Shown piece after piece: positions 29,877-38,895 of a stretch of DNA of 39,058 nucleotides. Made by a program: the position numbers and the translations under genes. The DNA comes from M3007 sp040080915 (lineage in GTDB: Bacteria > Bacteroidota > Bacteroidia > Chitinophagales > Saprospiraceae): NCBI GenBank assembly GCA_040080915.1, contig JBEBHD010000016.1, positions 1-39,058 of the forward strand, written 5' to 3'. The number at the start of each line of letters is the position of its first letter. Position 1 is the stretch's first letter. The notes under the pieces were generated by a model. It saw only the letters and a list, made by a program, of their open reading frames with translations, was not told the origin of the DNA and did no database searches.

Positions 29877-30458
29877 GTGTCGCAATCAGCCTACTACGCC
29901 CATCCCAGCGCCATAGTGGATGACGGCTGCGAGATTGGCTCCGGAAGCAAAATTTGGCATTTTTGCCACATTATGTCCGGTGCCAAAATCGGCAAAAACT
30001 GTTCACTGGGCCAGAACGTATTTGTAGCCAATGGAGTCGTTTTGGGCGACAACGTGAAGGTGCAAAACAACGTCTCGCTGTACACGGGAGTCGAGTGTGC
30101 CGACGACGTTTTTCTCGGCCCTTCGATGGTCTTCACCAACGTGCTCAACCCCCGCAGTGCCGTGGAACGCAAGAATGAATACCGCAAAACGCATGTGGGA
30201 CAAGGTGCCTCCATTGGTGCCAATGCGACCATCGTTTGCGGGCATGATATCGGTGCCTTTGCCTTCATCGGAGCAGGTGCTGTGGTCACCAAAAATGTCC
30301 CCCCCTACGCCCTCGTCGTGGGCAACCCCAGCCGCCAGATCGGTTGGATGAGCGAACACGGCGAACGCCTGCACTTCGACGAAAACGGTCAAGCCACCTG
30401 CCCCGGCAGCGGCGAGCGATACACACTGCAAAACAACACTGTAAATAGAATGTGCTAA
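29877..30458 (+). CDS. WlbB/WbpD-like N-acetyltransferase (left-handed beta-helix)
   Basis: A protein of about 193 residues with hexapeptide repeats (IGSGSKIWHFCHIMSGAKIG, LGQNVFVANGVVLGDNVKVQ, IGANATIVCGHDIGAFAFIG) forming a left-handed beta helix, ending VVGNPSRQIGWMSEHGERL. It matches the family that acetylates UDP-2-acetamido-3-amino-2,3-dideoxy-glucuronate with acetyl-CoA on the route to UDP-ManNAc(3NAc)A. Two non-ATG starts are possible: TTG 29871 or GTG 29877; GTG is chosen because the family normally begins a few residues before HPSAIVDDG. The next gene encodes the matching WlbA/WbpB-type oxidoreductase, which supports the pathway. Confidence 0.88.
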   Translation: MSQSAYYAHPSAIVDDGCEIGSGSKIWHFCHIMSGAKIGKNCSLGQNVFVANGVVLGDNVKVQNNVSLYTGVECADDVFLGPSMVFTNVLNPRSAVERKNEYRKTHVGQGASIGANATIVCGHDIGAFAFIGAGAVVTKNVPPYALVVGNPSRQIGWMSEHGERLHFDENGQATCPGSGERYTLQNNTVNRMC

Positions 30459-30548
30459 TTACCACTACGATCCAACCAGAAACCTACAAACCCAAAACCC
30501 TTTAACCTTTTCTACTCAGAAACCTTTTTCTAATCTTCTTCTTCAACA

Positions 30549-31520
30549 ATGAAACGATTTGTACTCATTGGTGCCGCCGGTTATGTAGCCCCCCGCCACA
30601 TGCGCGCGATTCGCGACACAGGAAATACGATGGTCGCCGCGTTGGACCCCAACGATTCGGTTGGGATTATTGACAGTTATTTCCCCGAATCCGCCTTTTT
30701 TACCGAATTTGAACGCTTCGACCGGTATGTGAGCAAGCTCAAGCGCGGCGGGTTACCGATAGATTATGTGAGTGTGTGCTCACCCAACTACCTGCACGAC
30801 GCGCACATACGTTTCGGCTTGCGCAACGGTGCCGATGTGATCTGCGAAAAACCGCTCGTACTCAACCCTTGGAACGTGGAAGGCCTGCAAGAAATCGAAA
30901 AAGATACAGGTCAACGCGTGTACACGATACTGCAATTGCGCTTGCACCCGGCCCTGCAAGAACTCAAGCGCCAAGTGGATGCAGCCCCGCCAGGCAAGGT
31001 GTTCGATGTAAACCTGACGTATATCACGTCGCGTGGCAACTGGTATTTCGCCAGTTGGAAGGGCGATATCGAAAAGTCGGGCGGCATAGCCACCAATATC
31101 GGCATCCACTTTTTTGACATGCTGCACTGGATATTTGGGGATGTGATGGAAAACCACGTTTACGTGCGTTCTCACGACCGCGCCTCCGGTTATCTGCGCC
31201 TTGAGAAAGCACGGGTCAACTGGTTTTTGAGCATCAACTCCGATACGATCGCCGATGCGCTGCGCAACAATGGTTCCCGAACCTACCGCTCCATTACCGT
31301 GGAGGGCAAGGAAATCGAGTTCAGCGAGGGTTTCACCGACTTGCATACCCTGAGCTACAAAAGCGTGCTGGAGGGCAAAGGATTTCGATTGGAGGAGGCC
31401 GCGCAAGCCGTGGAAATCGCCTACTCGATCCGAAATGCACAGCCGATCGGCCTAAACGGCCACGAGCACCACCCGCTGGCCAATCTGCCGCTCAGCCCGC
31501 ATCCGTTTGAGCGGGAATAA
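30549..31520 (+). CDS. WlbA/WbpB-like UDP-GlcNAcA 3-dehydrogenase (Gfo/Idh/MocA family)
   Basis: A 323-residue oxidoreductase. The N-terminal Rossmann segment is FVLIGAAGYVAPRHMRAIRD, and VSVCSPNYLHDAH with CEKPLVLNP (the family EKP lysine) follow. The C-terminal domain contains SGGIATNIGIHFFDMLHWIFG with the conserved histidine. The pattern fits WlbA/WbpB, which oxidises UDP-GlcNAcA at C3 for later transamination by WbpE/WlbC. The preceding acetyltransferase acts later in the same pathway. The aminotransferase, the C6 dehydrogenase (WbpA) and the epimerase (WbpI) are not in this window. Confidence 0.88.
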   Translation: MKRFVLIGAAGYVAPRHMRAIRDTGNTMVAALDPNDSVGIIDSYFPESAFFTEFERFDRYVSKLKRGGLPIDYVSVCSPNYLHDAHIRFGLRNGADVICEKPLVLNPWNVEGLQEIEKDTGQRVYTILQLRLHPALQELKRQVDAAPPGKVFDVNLTYITSRGNWYFASWKGDIEKSGGIATNIGIHFFDMLHWIFGDVMENHVYVRSHDRASGYLRLEKARVNWFLSINSDTIADALRNNGSRTYRSITVEGKEIEFSEGFTDLHTLSYKSVLEGKGFRLEEAAQAVEIAYSIRNAQPIGLNGHEHHPLANLPLSPHPFERE

Positions 31521-31608
31521 AAAGGAATGGTTCTTGCAAGCAAGGCAAAGGGGGCTTTTTGCAAGGACAGCAAAGCACTTTCGTCAAAATCAAAACCGAG
31601 ATAATACT

Positions 31609-33969
31609 ATGGGAGATAATCAATTCAACCTAAAACAGGTACTCTACAAAGGTTTAGGGTACTGGTACTTTTTTGCCATCGCGCTCATGCTCACCGTCAC
31701 GGGGGCATATTTTTACCTGCAGTACACCATGCCTGTGTACAAATCGGAGGGCTTGATCCTGATCAAGGACGACGAAAACTCCGGCCAGCCTACCGAGGAA
31801 TTGTTCTTTTCCGAATTAGGTATGGGCAAAAAGAGCAAGACGCTCGAAAACGAGACACTGGTGCTTACCTCCACCCCGCTCATGGCGGAAGTGGTGAAAA
31901 AACTCAACCTGCAATACCAGTACACCAGTATTGACGGGATGAAAAAACGCGCCCTGTACAAAAATTCGCCCGTTCAGGTACTTGATTGGCAGCCCACCAA
32001 CGATCAGGTGGAAATCGAAGCCATACTGACTGACAATGGCCGGGGCGGTTACCAATTCGAGATCGATGAACAGGTTTTCAACGGCGAGTTTGGCAAGGAA
32101 CTCAAATTGCCGATGGGCACCATAACCCTTTCACACAAGCCCGGCGAATACGCCAACACCCAAATCGGGATACTGATCCTGACCGAATACGGCACGGCCC
32201 GCGGCCTGACGGACGCGCTAAAAGTCGAGATCATGGGTGAACAGTCCAGTACGCTCAAACTGTCCATCAAGGACAACTCCGCCGAGCGCGCACACGACAT
32301 CATCGCCGAACTGATGGAGGCATACAACTCCAACAGTGTCGCCCTGCGAAACAAAGCGCACGAAAGCACCATCGAGATGGTCAATGAGCGCATTGACATG
32401 ATCGCCTCTAACCTCTCAGAAGCAGAGCGAAACCTGCAAGTTTATCAACAAAACAACGCCCCGGTCGCAATGAGCGCTGAGGGTGCGCAGCTGATGGCCG
32501 AGATGTCCCAGTCCAACAAAGAGATCACGGCCACGGAAGTCCAGCTCCAGATTCTGGGCACAGTGGAGGATTTTTTAGTGCGCAACAAAAACAACTTTGA
32601 GTTCGTCCCAACCAACCTGAACCTCAACAACCTCACGCTTACTACCCAGTTGCAGCGGTTCAACCAGCTGCTTGACGATCGGGGGCGCATGGAAGCCTCT
32701 CACGGCGCAGCCCACCCCGACCTGCTGCTCACCCAAAAAGAAATCCAGAACCTACGGCAAACGATCATCGAGAGCATTCGCAGTATCAAGAACGACCTGC
32801 TCGTCGCCAGCAACGCCAACAAAGGCGTGCGGTCCAGCCTCGAAGGCCGCTTGTACAGCTTGCCCCGCCGCGAGCGTGAACAATTGGAAATGGTACGGCA
32901 AAAAGACGTGAAGGAAAACCTGTACCTCTACCTGCTCCAAAAACGGGAAGAGGCCGCTGTTTCGCTAGCCGTTACCGCCCCCAAAGGCCGCGTGGTAGAA
33001 CCGGCTACGTTGAGTTTTACCAAGCTCAGCCCCAAAGGTGCCCAAATTTGGATGATTGCCCTGTTCCTCGGCCTTGCCATCCCGATCGGCCTTATTTTCT
33101 TCATGGAAAACCTCAACGACAAGGTGCAAAAAGAGGAAGATATCACACAAAGCACCTCGGTGCCCTTGGGCGGCACCCTCGGCCAGAGCAACAGCAAGGA
33201 AAAACTCGTGGTACGCGAAAACAGCCGCACAGCTATCGCCGAAATGTTCCGCCTGCTGCGGGCCAACCTCGCGTACATCGCCCCCGGAGCCGACCTAAAA
33301 ACCCTGCTCATGACCTCCAGCACGTCTGGCGAAGGCAAGTCGTTCATCGCCCTCAACCTCGGCATGAGCCTCGCCCTGTCTGGCAAGCGCGTACTCATCG
33401 TCGAACTCGACCTGCGCAAACCCAAACAGGAAGCGTACATGAGCATCGAACCCGCCGAGGACGGCATCGTCAACTACCTCATTGATCACTCAATGAAGCC
33501 GTCCAGGATACTGCGCAATACCGGCCTGCACCTCAACCTCGACTTCATCGCCAGTGGCCCCGTACCACCCAATCCCAGCGAACTCATCCTTTCCAGCCGC
33601 CTGCGCGATCTGCTCACCGAAATGCGCGACCGCTACGATTTCATCATCCTGGATGCCCCGCCCGTGGGCCTCGTGGCCGATGCCCTGCAAATGAAGGACA
33701 TCGCCGATGCCACCATGTACGTCGTGCGCATGAACTATACCCGCCGCGGACAGCTCCAGATCGTGGAGGACATTGCTCAAAAGGACAAACTGCCGCGCCC
33801 CTTCATCGTGCTCAACGGCGTGCCACTGAACAAGCCCGGCCAGACCGGTGCCTATGCCTACGGCTATGGCTACGGAAACAGCAAAAACGGCTACTACGAA
33901 CCTGAAAGGCGGTCGAAACACAACAACAACAAGGCAAAGGTCAAGCCCAAGACCGTCCACCTGAACTGA
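31609..33969 (+). CDS. Wzc-like polysaccharide co-polymerase / BY-type tyrosine kinase
   Basis: A 786-residue protein from ATG 31609 (MGDNQFNLKQVLYKGLGYWY); an upstream ATG-like frame at 31507 overlaps the previous gene and lacks family similarity. The Wzz domain spans about residues 1-110 with the first transmembrane helix near 18-38. A long coiled coil follows (about 255-450), then a second membrane helix (about 480-505) and a cytoplasmic kinase domain with Walker A SSTSGEGKSF near 570, Walker A' LIVELDLRKP (Glu in place of the first Asp, as I recall in other Bacteroidota members) and Walker B FIILDAPPVGL near 677. The tail has a tyrosine cluster (AYAYGYGYGNSKNGYYEPE) for autophosphorylation. 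It controls polysaccharide chain length and export. Confidence 0.93.
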   Translation: MGDNQFNLKQVLYKGLGYWYFFAIALMLTVTGAYFYLQYTMPVYKSEGLILIKDDENSGQPTEELFFSELGMGKKSKTLENETLVLTSTPLMAEVVKKLNLQYQYTSIDGMKKRALYKNSPVQVLDWQPTNDQVEIEAILTDNGRGGYQFEIDEQVFNGEFGKELKLPMGTITLSHKPGEYANTQIGILILTEYGTARGLTDALKVEIMGEQSSTLKLSIKDNSAERAHDIIAELMEAYNSNSVALRNKAHESTIEMVNERIDMIASNLSEAERNLQVYQQNNAPVAMSAEGAQLMAEMSQSNKEITATEVQLQILGTVEDFLVRNKNNFEFVPTNLNLNNLTLTTQLQRFNQLLDDRGRMEASHGAAHPDLLLTQKEIQNLRQTIIESIRSIKNDLLVASNANKGVRSSLEGRLYSLPRREREQLEMVRQKDVKENLYLYLLQKREEAAVSLAVTAPKGRVVEPATLSFTKLSPKGAQIWMIALFLGLAIPIGLIFFMENLNDKVQKEEDITQSTSVPLGGTLGQSNSKEKLVVRENSRTAIAEMFRLLRANLAYIAPGADLKTLLMTSSTSGEGKSFIALNLGMSLALSGKRVLIVELDLRKPKQEAYMSIEPAEDGIVNYLIDHSMKPSRILRNTGLHLNLDFIASGPVPPNPSELILSSRLRDLLTEMRDRYDFIILDAPPVGLVADALQMKDIADATMYVVRMNYTRRGQLQIVEDIAQKDKLPRPFIVLNGVPLNKPGQTGAYAYGYGYGNSKNGYYEPERRSKHNNNKAKVKPKTVHLN

Positions 33970-33978
33970 CCAGCAGCC

Positions 33979-35442
33979 ATGTCGAAAAGCCTGAGCGACC
34001 GCTCCATTTCGGCCATCGGTTGGGCGGTCATGGACAAGCTGAGCGGAAGTGTCGTCAGCTTTGTCGTGACCATCCTGTTGGCCCGCCTGTTGTCACCGGA
34101 GGATTTTGGTTTGGTGGCCATGGTCATGATTTTTTTCGAGTTCTCCGCCGTTTTTGTCGAGAGCGGTTTTTCCACGGCGCTTATCCGGGAAAAGCATATT
34201 TCGGAAGCTGACAAGTCCACGACGTTCATTTTCAACCTTGTGGCCGCTGTGGCCCTGTACGGGGCGCTGTTCGTCAGCGCCCCGTACATCGCCACATTTT
34301 TCCAGCAACCCTCCCTGACGCTGATCGTGCGCATCATGGGCATCAGCCTGATCGTGAACGCGCTGTCGCTGGTGCAGCACAGCGTGCTCATCCAGCAAAT
34401 TGATTTCAAAACCCAGACCATTGTCCGAACGGCATCCGTGCTCGTTTCCGGCGGTGTGGCGGTGGTTTTGGCGTTTCAGGGCTGGGGCGTGTGGAGCCTC
34501 GTAGCCCGCTATGCTCTGCTTGATCTGATGACTACCGCCCTGTTTTGGGCGCTGAGCGGCTGGCGGCCCACGATGCAGTTCAGCCGGGAGTCGTTTCGGC
34601 GGCTGTTCGGTTTTGGCTCCAAAATCCTGGCCGCCGCCGTGCTCGACAAATTTTTTGTCCACATTTACAAGCTGCTCATCGGCAAGTTTTTCGCCGCAGC
34701 CACACTAGGCTTTTACACCCAAGCGGGCACGTTCACGAATATGGTCATCAACACGCTCTTCCGAACGGTGCAGAGCGTGACCTACCCGGTGCTGGCCAAA
34801 CTTCAGGACGACCGCGAAAAACTCAAATTGGGCTACCGGAAAATGCTGCAGCTCAGTTCGTTCATCATCGTGCCTGCCATGACGGTGTTGGGAGTGCTGG
34901 CCGAACCTGTCCTGATCACTTTGGTCGGCGAAAAATGGCTACCCGCTGCGCCCATGCTCCAGTTGCTTTGTCTGTCGGGCGTGACCTACCATTTCAGCAC
35001 GGTCAACCTGAACATGCTGCTTGTTTTGGGCCGCTCCGACCTGAGCCTCAAACTCGAAATCATAAAAAAGGTCAATATCGCCATCGCCATCGTGGTCGGT
35101 ATTCGATACGGCATTTACGGCCTCATCGTGGGCGAAGTGGTAGCCACCTACGTCAACCTCGTCATCAATGCGTACTACTCCAAAAAATTCCTGCGCTATT
35201 CCCTCGGCGAGCAAGTGCGCGATATCCTACCCACCGTTGCGTTCAGCCTGCTCGTGGGCGGCATGTTATTTTTTCTGAAAAACCTGCCCTCAATAACGGG
35301 CGGGCTGCAACTCGTGCTCTTGCCCGGGTTCGCTGGATTGGCCTACCTCGGTCTACACGTTGTGACCAAAACCGAAGAAATGCAGTTTATCCGGCAAACG
35401 ATCATCCCCAAAGCCATGAAATTGGTGGGTAAAAAGGCGTGA
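33979..35442 (+). CDS. Wzx-like polysaccharide flippase (MOP/PST family)
   Basis: A 487-residue polytopic membrane protein with about 12-14 hydrophobic segments. The N-terminus matches PST-type exporters of the TuaB/WzxC kind: AIGWAVMDKLSGSVVSFVVT, LLARLLSPEDFGLVAMVMIF and FSTALIREKHISEADKST. It should flip a lipid-linked oligosaccharide to the periplasmic face. It starts 9 bases after the Wzc-like gene, so both belong to one operon. Confidence 0.92.
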   Translation: MSKSLSDRSISAIGWAVMDKLSGSVVSFVVTILLARLLSPEDFGLVAMVMIFFEFSAVFVESGFSTALIREKHISEADKSTTFIFNLVAAVALYGALFVSAPYIATFFQQPSLTLIVRIMGISLIVNALSLVQHSVLIQQIDFKTQTIVRTASVLVSGGVAVVLAFQGWGVWSLVARYALLDLMTTALFWALSGWRPTMQFSRESFRRLFGFGSKILAAAVLDKFFVHIYKLLIGKFFAAATLGFYTQAGTFTNMVINTLFRTVQSVTYPVLAKLQDDREKLKLGYRKMLQLSSFIIVPAMTVLGVLAEPVLITLVGEKWLPAAPMLQLLCLSGVTYHFSTVNLNMLLVLGRSDLSLKLEIIKKVNIAIAIVVGIRYGIYGLIVGEVVATYVNLVINAYYSKKFLRYSLGEQVRDILPTVAFSLLVGGMLFFLKNLPSITGGLQLVLLPGFAGLAYLGLHVVTKTEEMQFIRQTIIPKAMKLVGKKA

Positions 35443-35463
35443 TTTTTGAAAGCGAGACCAAAC

Positions 35464-36372
35464 ATGGAACAACGTCAACCTGTAACTCTGCACGTGCTCA
35501 TGCTCGCCTACAACGTGGCACCCTACATCACTGAGGCCATCGAAGGAGTGCTCGCACAGGAGACGGATTTTCCCGTCCAATTGGTCATCGGCGAAGACTG
35601 CTCGACGGATAGCACCCGTGATATTTGCCAAAAATATGCCGATCAATACCCTGAGCGTATCCTGTTTTTGCCCGGCGACAAAAATCTCGGCATCGCCGGA
35701 AACGCCGCACGGGCGCTTCAGCATTGCACGGCAAAGTACTTGGCCATCTGCGACGGCGACGATATTTGGACCGACCCCGCCAAACTGCGCAAACAAGTGG
35801 CTTTTCTGGAAAACAACCCCGATCACGGCCTGTCGTATTCCGATGTACACATCATTTCCGAAACCGGCTCCCCGGTGCAGGGCGATGAGCACGACACGCT
35901 GCGCGACAGTTACGAGGGCGGTGTTATTTTCATGAAACTGTTGGGCGGTAATTTTATCAACAACTCCACCACCGTAGTGCGCCGTGCCCTCCTGTGCGAC
36001 CACGTCATTGACACCGACCGAAAATACTACATCCACGACTACCTGATGTGGCTGCACGTGGCCTTGCGCTCCAAGGTGCATTTCCTGCCCGAAACCACTA
36101 CCGCCTACCGCAAACACTCCGGTGGTGTGACAAATTCGGCAGAAAAAGCCCGATACAACGGCCAAAAACTTCAAACGGCCCTGTTTGGCATCCTGCACGA
36201 TTTTGACCGCCTCTACACCCGCCCGCTCAGTTCCGGGGAAAAATCCCGCCTTTCCAGAAAAATGTTGTCGCTGCTGTACCGAAACGCCGGAACTTGGCGG
36301 CAGCGCCTCGGCCTGCTCCCACTCCTCGTGAAATACTTCCCCGGCCTCGCAGCCCTGAAAAAACCGCAATAG
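35464..36372 (+). CDS. Glycosyltransferase family 2
   Basis: A 302-residue GT-A-fold enzyme from ATG 35464 (MEQRQPVTLHVLMLAYNVAP). It shows IEGVLAQETDFPVQLVIGED, the nucleotide-binding CSTDSTRDI and the metal-binding ICDGDDIW motif near residue 97, and WLHVALRSKVHFLPETTTAYRKH near the end. It would transfer a sugar in the assembly of the surface polysaccharide unit; donor and acceptor cannot be told from sequence. A TTG at 35446 would extend it by 6 residues but is not preferred. It follows the flippase by 21 bases. Confidence 0.92.
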   Translation: MEQRQPVTLHVLMLAYNVAPYITEAIEGVLAQETDFPVQLVIGEDCSTDSTRDICQKYADQYPERILFLPGDKNLGIAGNAARALQHCTAKYLAICDGDDIWTDPAKLRKQVAFLENNPDHGLSYSDVHIISETGSPVQGDEHDTLRDSYEGGVIFMKLLGGNFINNSTTVVRRALLCDHVIDTDRKYYIHDYLMWLHVALRSKVHFLPETTTAYRKHSGGVTNSAEKARYNGQKLQTALFGILHDFDRLYTRPLSSGEKSRLSRKMLSLLYRNAGTWRQRLGLLPLLVKYFPGLAALKKPQ

Positions 36373-36432
36373 CCATCAACCTGATCATGCAACCACTCCC
36401 GTGTGCCTTGAACGGAATGGCCCTCGCCGGGC

Positions 36433-36463
36433 ATTCATCATTCACCATTCATCATTCATCATT
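36433..36463 (+). repeat. Four ATTCATC heptamers directly before a start codon
   Basis: ATTCATC, ATTCACC, ATTCATC, ATTCATC and ATT run straight into ATG 36464. This is the GATGAAT repeat of 18595-18615 in opposite orientation. It occupies the ribosome-binding region of the cytidylyltransferase gene. A 10-base direct repeat (CCTCGCCGGG) lies on either side at 36422-36431 and 36478-36487. Confidence 0.7.
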
Positions 36464-37249
36464 ATGAAAGTAATGATCCTCGCCGGGGGCTATGGCTCCC
36501 GCCTCAGCGAAGAAACCGGCGTACGCCCCAAGCCCATGGTCGAGATCGGCGGCAAGCCTATCTTGTGGCACATCATGAAAATTTATGCCCACCACGGCTA
36601 TTCCGATTTTATCATCCTGTGCGGCTACAAGGCCTACGCAATCAAGGAGTACTTCGCCCAGTATTTTTTGCACCACTCGGATGTCACGTTCGATCTGGCG
36701 AACAACAGAATGGAGGTACACAACAACGTGAGCGAGCCGTGGAAAGTGACCCTGCTCGACACCGGCCTCGACACCATGACCGGTGGGCGCGTGCTACGGG
36801 CCAAGCAATTCCTCGACCCCGGCGAACCATTCATGCTCACCTACGGCGACGGTGTTTCCAACGTGGACATCGGTGCTTTAGTCCGGTTCCACCAAAACCA
36901 CGGCAAGGCAATAACTATGACCTCCAGCCAACCGGAGGGCCGTTTCGGCGCGCTCGACATCGGTCAGGGCGGACAGGTGAGCAAGTTTGTGGAAAAACCC
37001 AAGGGCGAGGGCGGCTGGATCAACGCCGGCTTTTTTGTGTGCGAAAACCGCGTGTTCGACTATATTGCCGAGGGAGACAGCACCATTTTCGAGCGCAGCC
37101 CGCTCGAAAAATTAGCCGCCGACGGCGAACTGTTCACCTACAAACACACAGGTTTCTGGCACCCCATGGACACCCTGCGCGACAAAATGACTTTGGAAAG
37201 CCTGTGGAAAAACGAGGAAGCGCCGTGGCGGGTTTGGAAGAAGAAATAA
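36464..37249 (+). CDS. rfbF: Glucose-1-phosphate cytidylyltransferase
   Basis: A 261-residue nucleotidyltransferase that makes CDP-glucose from CTP and glucose-1-phosphate. It has the nucleotide-binding start MILAGGYGSRLSEETGVRPK, PMVEIGGKPILWHIMK, the sugar-phosphate region LTYGDGVSNVD and FVEKPKGEGGWINAGFFV. Length fits RfbF. The start at ATG 36464 is supported by family length, though the frame is open upstream through the heptamer repeat. RfbG (CDP-glucose 4,6-dehydratase), normally the next gene, is absent; a 422-base non-coding stretch and an asparagine synthase follow instead. Confidence 0.93.
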   Translation: MKVMILAGGYGSRLSEETGVRPKPMVEIGGKPILWHIMKIYAHHGYSDFIILCGYKAYAIKEYFAQYFLHHSDVTFDLANNRMEVHNNVSEPWKVTLLDTGLDTMTGGRVLRAKQFLDPGEPFMLTYGDGVSNVDIGALVRFHQNHGKAITMTSSQPEGRFGALDIGQGGQVSKFVEKPKGEGGWINAGFFVCENRVFDYIAEGDSTIFERSPLEKLAADGELFTYKHTGFWHPMDTLRDKMTLESLWKNEEAPWRVWKKK

Positions 37250-37671
37250 AGCCTGCTCTTCAATACGCTTTTCGGCCAGTTTCCGTCATCTGGAGGTGCC
37301 TGATTGCCCGGTCAGGCAACTAGGTTGTGCGAATCCCAGAAATCCGGCTCGCTGGAGACTTTAGTACCGTTGATTCGTGGTCTGCCTGGAATTATGGTGC
37401 GGCATGACTATTCCCAGCCTTTTTTATTGCTGCATGTTTCATAATTGGGCGTTATCACGCACCGCCCCAGCCAGATGGCGCTTCGCTTCGAGTCTGGCCC
37501 TCCGCTCCCAAAAATCCCCGCTTTTCTCGCCCACCCGACATTTTCCCAAAGAATCACCACATGACAATACGAAACGGTACGGTTGTTGAATAGCCCGGTT
37601 GTGGTACAATTCACCTGTGCCAGGCACCCAAAATCGAATCAATCAACCTAATCGTAACAATCTAAAACCCG
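37250..37671. other. 422-base stretch without a recognisable gene
   Basis: No supported gene was found on either strand; short open frames have no family resemblance. A small hairpin (TGCCTGA at 37297-37303 pairing with 37312-37318) follows rfbF but has no T-tract. No TAnnTTTG box was seen on the plus strand. The stretch separates rfbF from the asparagine synthase in an otherwise tightly packed cluster, in the position where rfbG would be expected. Confidence 0.6.
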
Positions 37672-38895
37672 ATGTGCGGAATATCCGGAATAATCCAACT
37701 CAACGGCCAACCAGTGCCGGAGCAGGCGCTCCGAACCATGATGCTGGCCATGAAACACCGTGGCCCGAACGATGACGGGCTGTTCTCCGAAAACGGGGCC
37801 GGGCTTGGTTTTGTGCGCCTCAGCATCCTCGACTTGAGCGCCGCCGGACACCAGCCCATGTTCTCGCACGATGAGCGCTATGTGCTCATTTTCAACGGAG
37901 AAGTGTACAACTACCTCGAACTCCGCGAAGAACTTCGAGCCAAAGGCCACCACTTCCGATCCGGTTCCGATACGGAAGTGGTACTCGCCGCCTACCAAGA
38001 ATGGGGCGAGGACATGTTACACCGGTTCAACGGAATGTGGGCTTTGGTGCTCTTCGACCGCCAGGACAAAAAAGTGTTCGCCGCCCGCGACCGCTTTGGT
38101 GTGAAACCGTTTTTTTATGCCGTGGACGGCGACCGTATCCTCTTCGGTTCCGACATCCGGTCCATCACCGCCGTTTTGGGCCGCAAACCCACGCCCGACC
38201 AGGAGACCCTGTTCAATTTCCTCGCCTTCAACCGGACGGATCAGAACGACGGGACATTTTTGCAGGAGGTAAAAAAACTGGATCACGGGCATTGTTTTAC
38301 CCTGAACCTCGCCCCCGGCGCCCCGGCTGCGGAAAAAATCCTGCGCCCCCGCAAATGGTACGACATCCGCAAGCAAATCAAGGAACCGTTCAAAAACCCG
38401 GAAGAATACCGCGAGATGTTCAACTCCGCTGTCGGCTTGCGACTGCGCAGCGACGTGCCCGTGGGCGTGTGCCTGAGCGGTGGGCTTGACTCGTCGAGTA
38501 TCGTTTCGGTGTTGCTGCAAGACTACCAAAAACGTGATTTGAACACTTTTTCCGCCATTTACGGTAGCGGACAAAAAGGCGATGAGTCGGCATTCATTGA
38601 CTTGTACAAAGGCCAGGTGCAAAATATGTACTTCACCCGACCCGACGAAAACAGCCTGCTGGCCGACCTCGACGACCTCGCTCTGGCGCAGTACGAACCG
38701 GTACCCAGCAGCTCCACCTACGCCCAGTACCGCGTGATGAAACTCGCTGCCGAGCACGTGGTGGTTACCCTCGACGGACAGGGTGCCGACGAAGCGCTCG
38801 CGGGCTACCACTATTTTTTTGGTTTTCATTTCAAAAATCTCCTGCGTTCCGGGCGGCTCGCCGCGCTGGTCCACCAGCTGTTCGCGGTGATCTGA
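37672..38895 (+). CDS. asnB: Asparagine synthase (glutamine-hydrolysing), 3' truncated
   Basis: A 407-residue frame; family members are about 600-650. The N-terminal glutaminase domain has the nucleophile Cys2 (MCGISGIIQL), MKHRGPNDDG, LSILDLSAAGHQPM and IFNGEVYNY. The synthase domain begins with the PP-loop LSGGLDSSS near residue 270 and TLDGQGADEALAGYHYFFG near 370. Family-like sequence runs to about GRLAAL, then VHQLFAVI and a TGA inside sequence of very different composition. In polysaccharide clusters such enzymes may amidate uronic acids; this is inference. The truncation is probably due to a chimeric end rather than biology. Confidence 0.85.
   Translation: MCGISGIIQLNGQPVPEQALRTMMLAMKHRGPNDDGLFSENGAGLGFVRLSILDLSAAGHQPMFSHDERYVLIFNGEVYNYLELREELRAKGHHFRSGSDTEVVLAAYQEWGEDMLHRFNGMWALVLFDRQDKKVFAARDRFGVKPFFYAVDGDRILFGSDIRSITAVLGRKPTPDQETLFNFLAFNRTDQNDGTFLQEVKKLDHGHCFTLNLAPGAPAAEKILRPRKWYDIRKQIKEPFKNPEEYREMFNSAVGLRLRSDVPVGVCLSGGLDSSSIVSVLLQDYQKRDLNTFSAIYGSGQKGDESAFIDLYKGQVQNMYFTRPDENSLLADLDDLALAQYEPVPSSSTYAQYRVMKLAAEHVVVTLDGQGADEALAGYHYFFGFHFKNLLRSGRLAALVHQLFAVI

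Noticed and set aside
31530..31585. Imperfect direct repeat (TTGCAAG...GCAAAG twice) before the tyrosine kinase start
   Set aside because: Short and imperfect; compatible with chance in purine-rich leader sequence.
33400..33440. Altered Walker A' motif (ELDLR rather than DxDxR) in the tyrosine kinase as a sign of inactivity
   Set aside because: As I recall, Bacteroidota homologues commonly have Glu at this place, and all other motifs and the tyrosine tail are intact.
37439..37642. A 67-codon minus-strand frame in the gap after rfbF as a possible transposase remnant
   Set aside because: No transposase motif, terminal repeat or target duplication could be identified.
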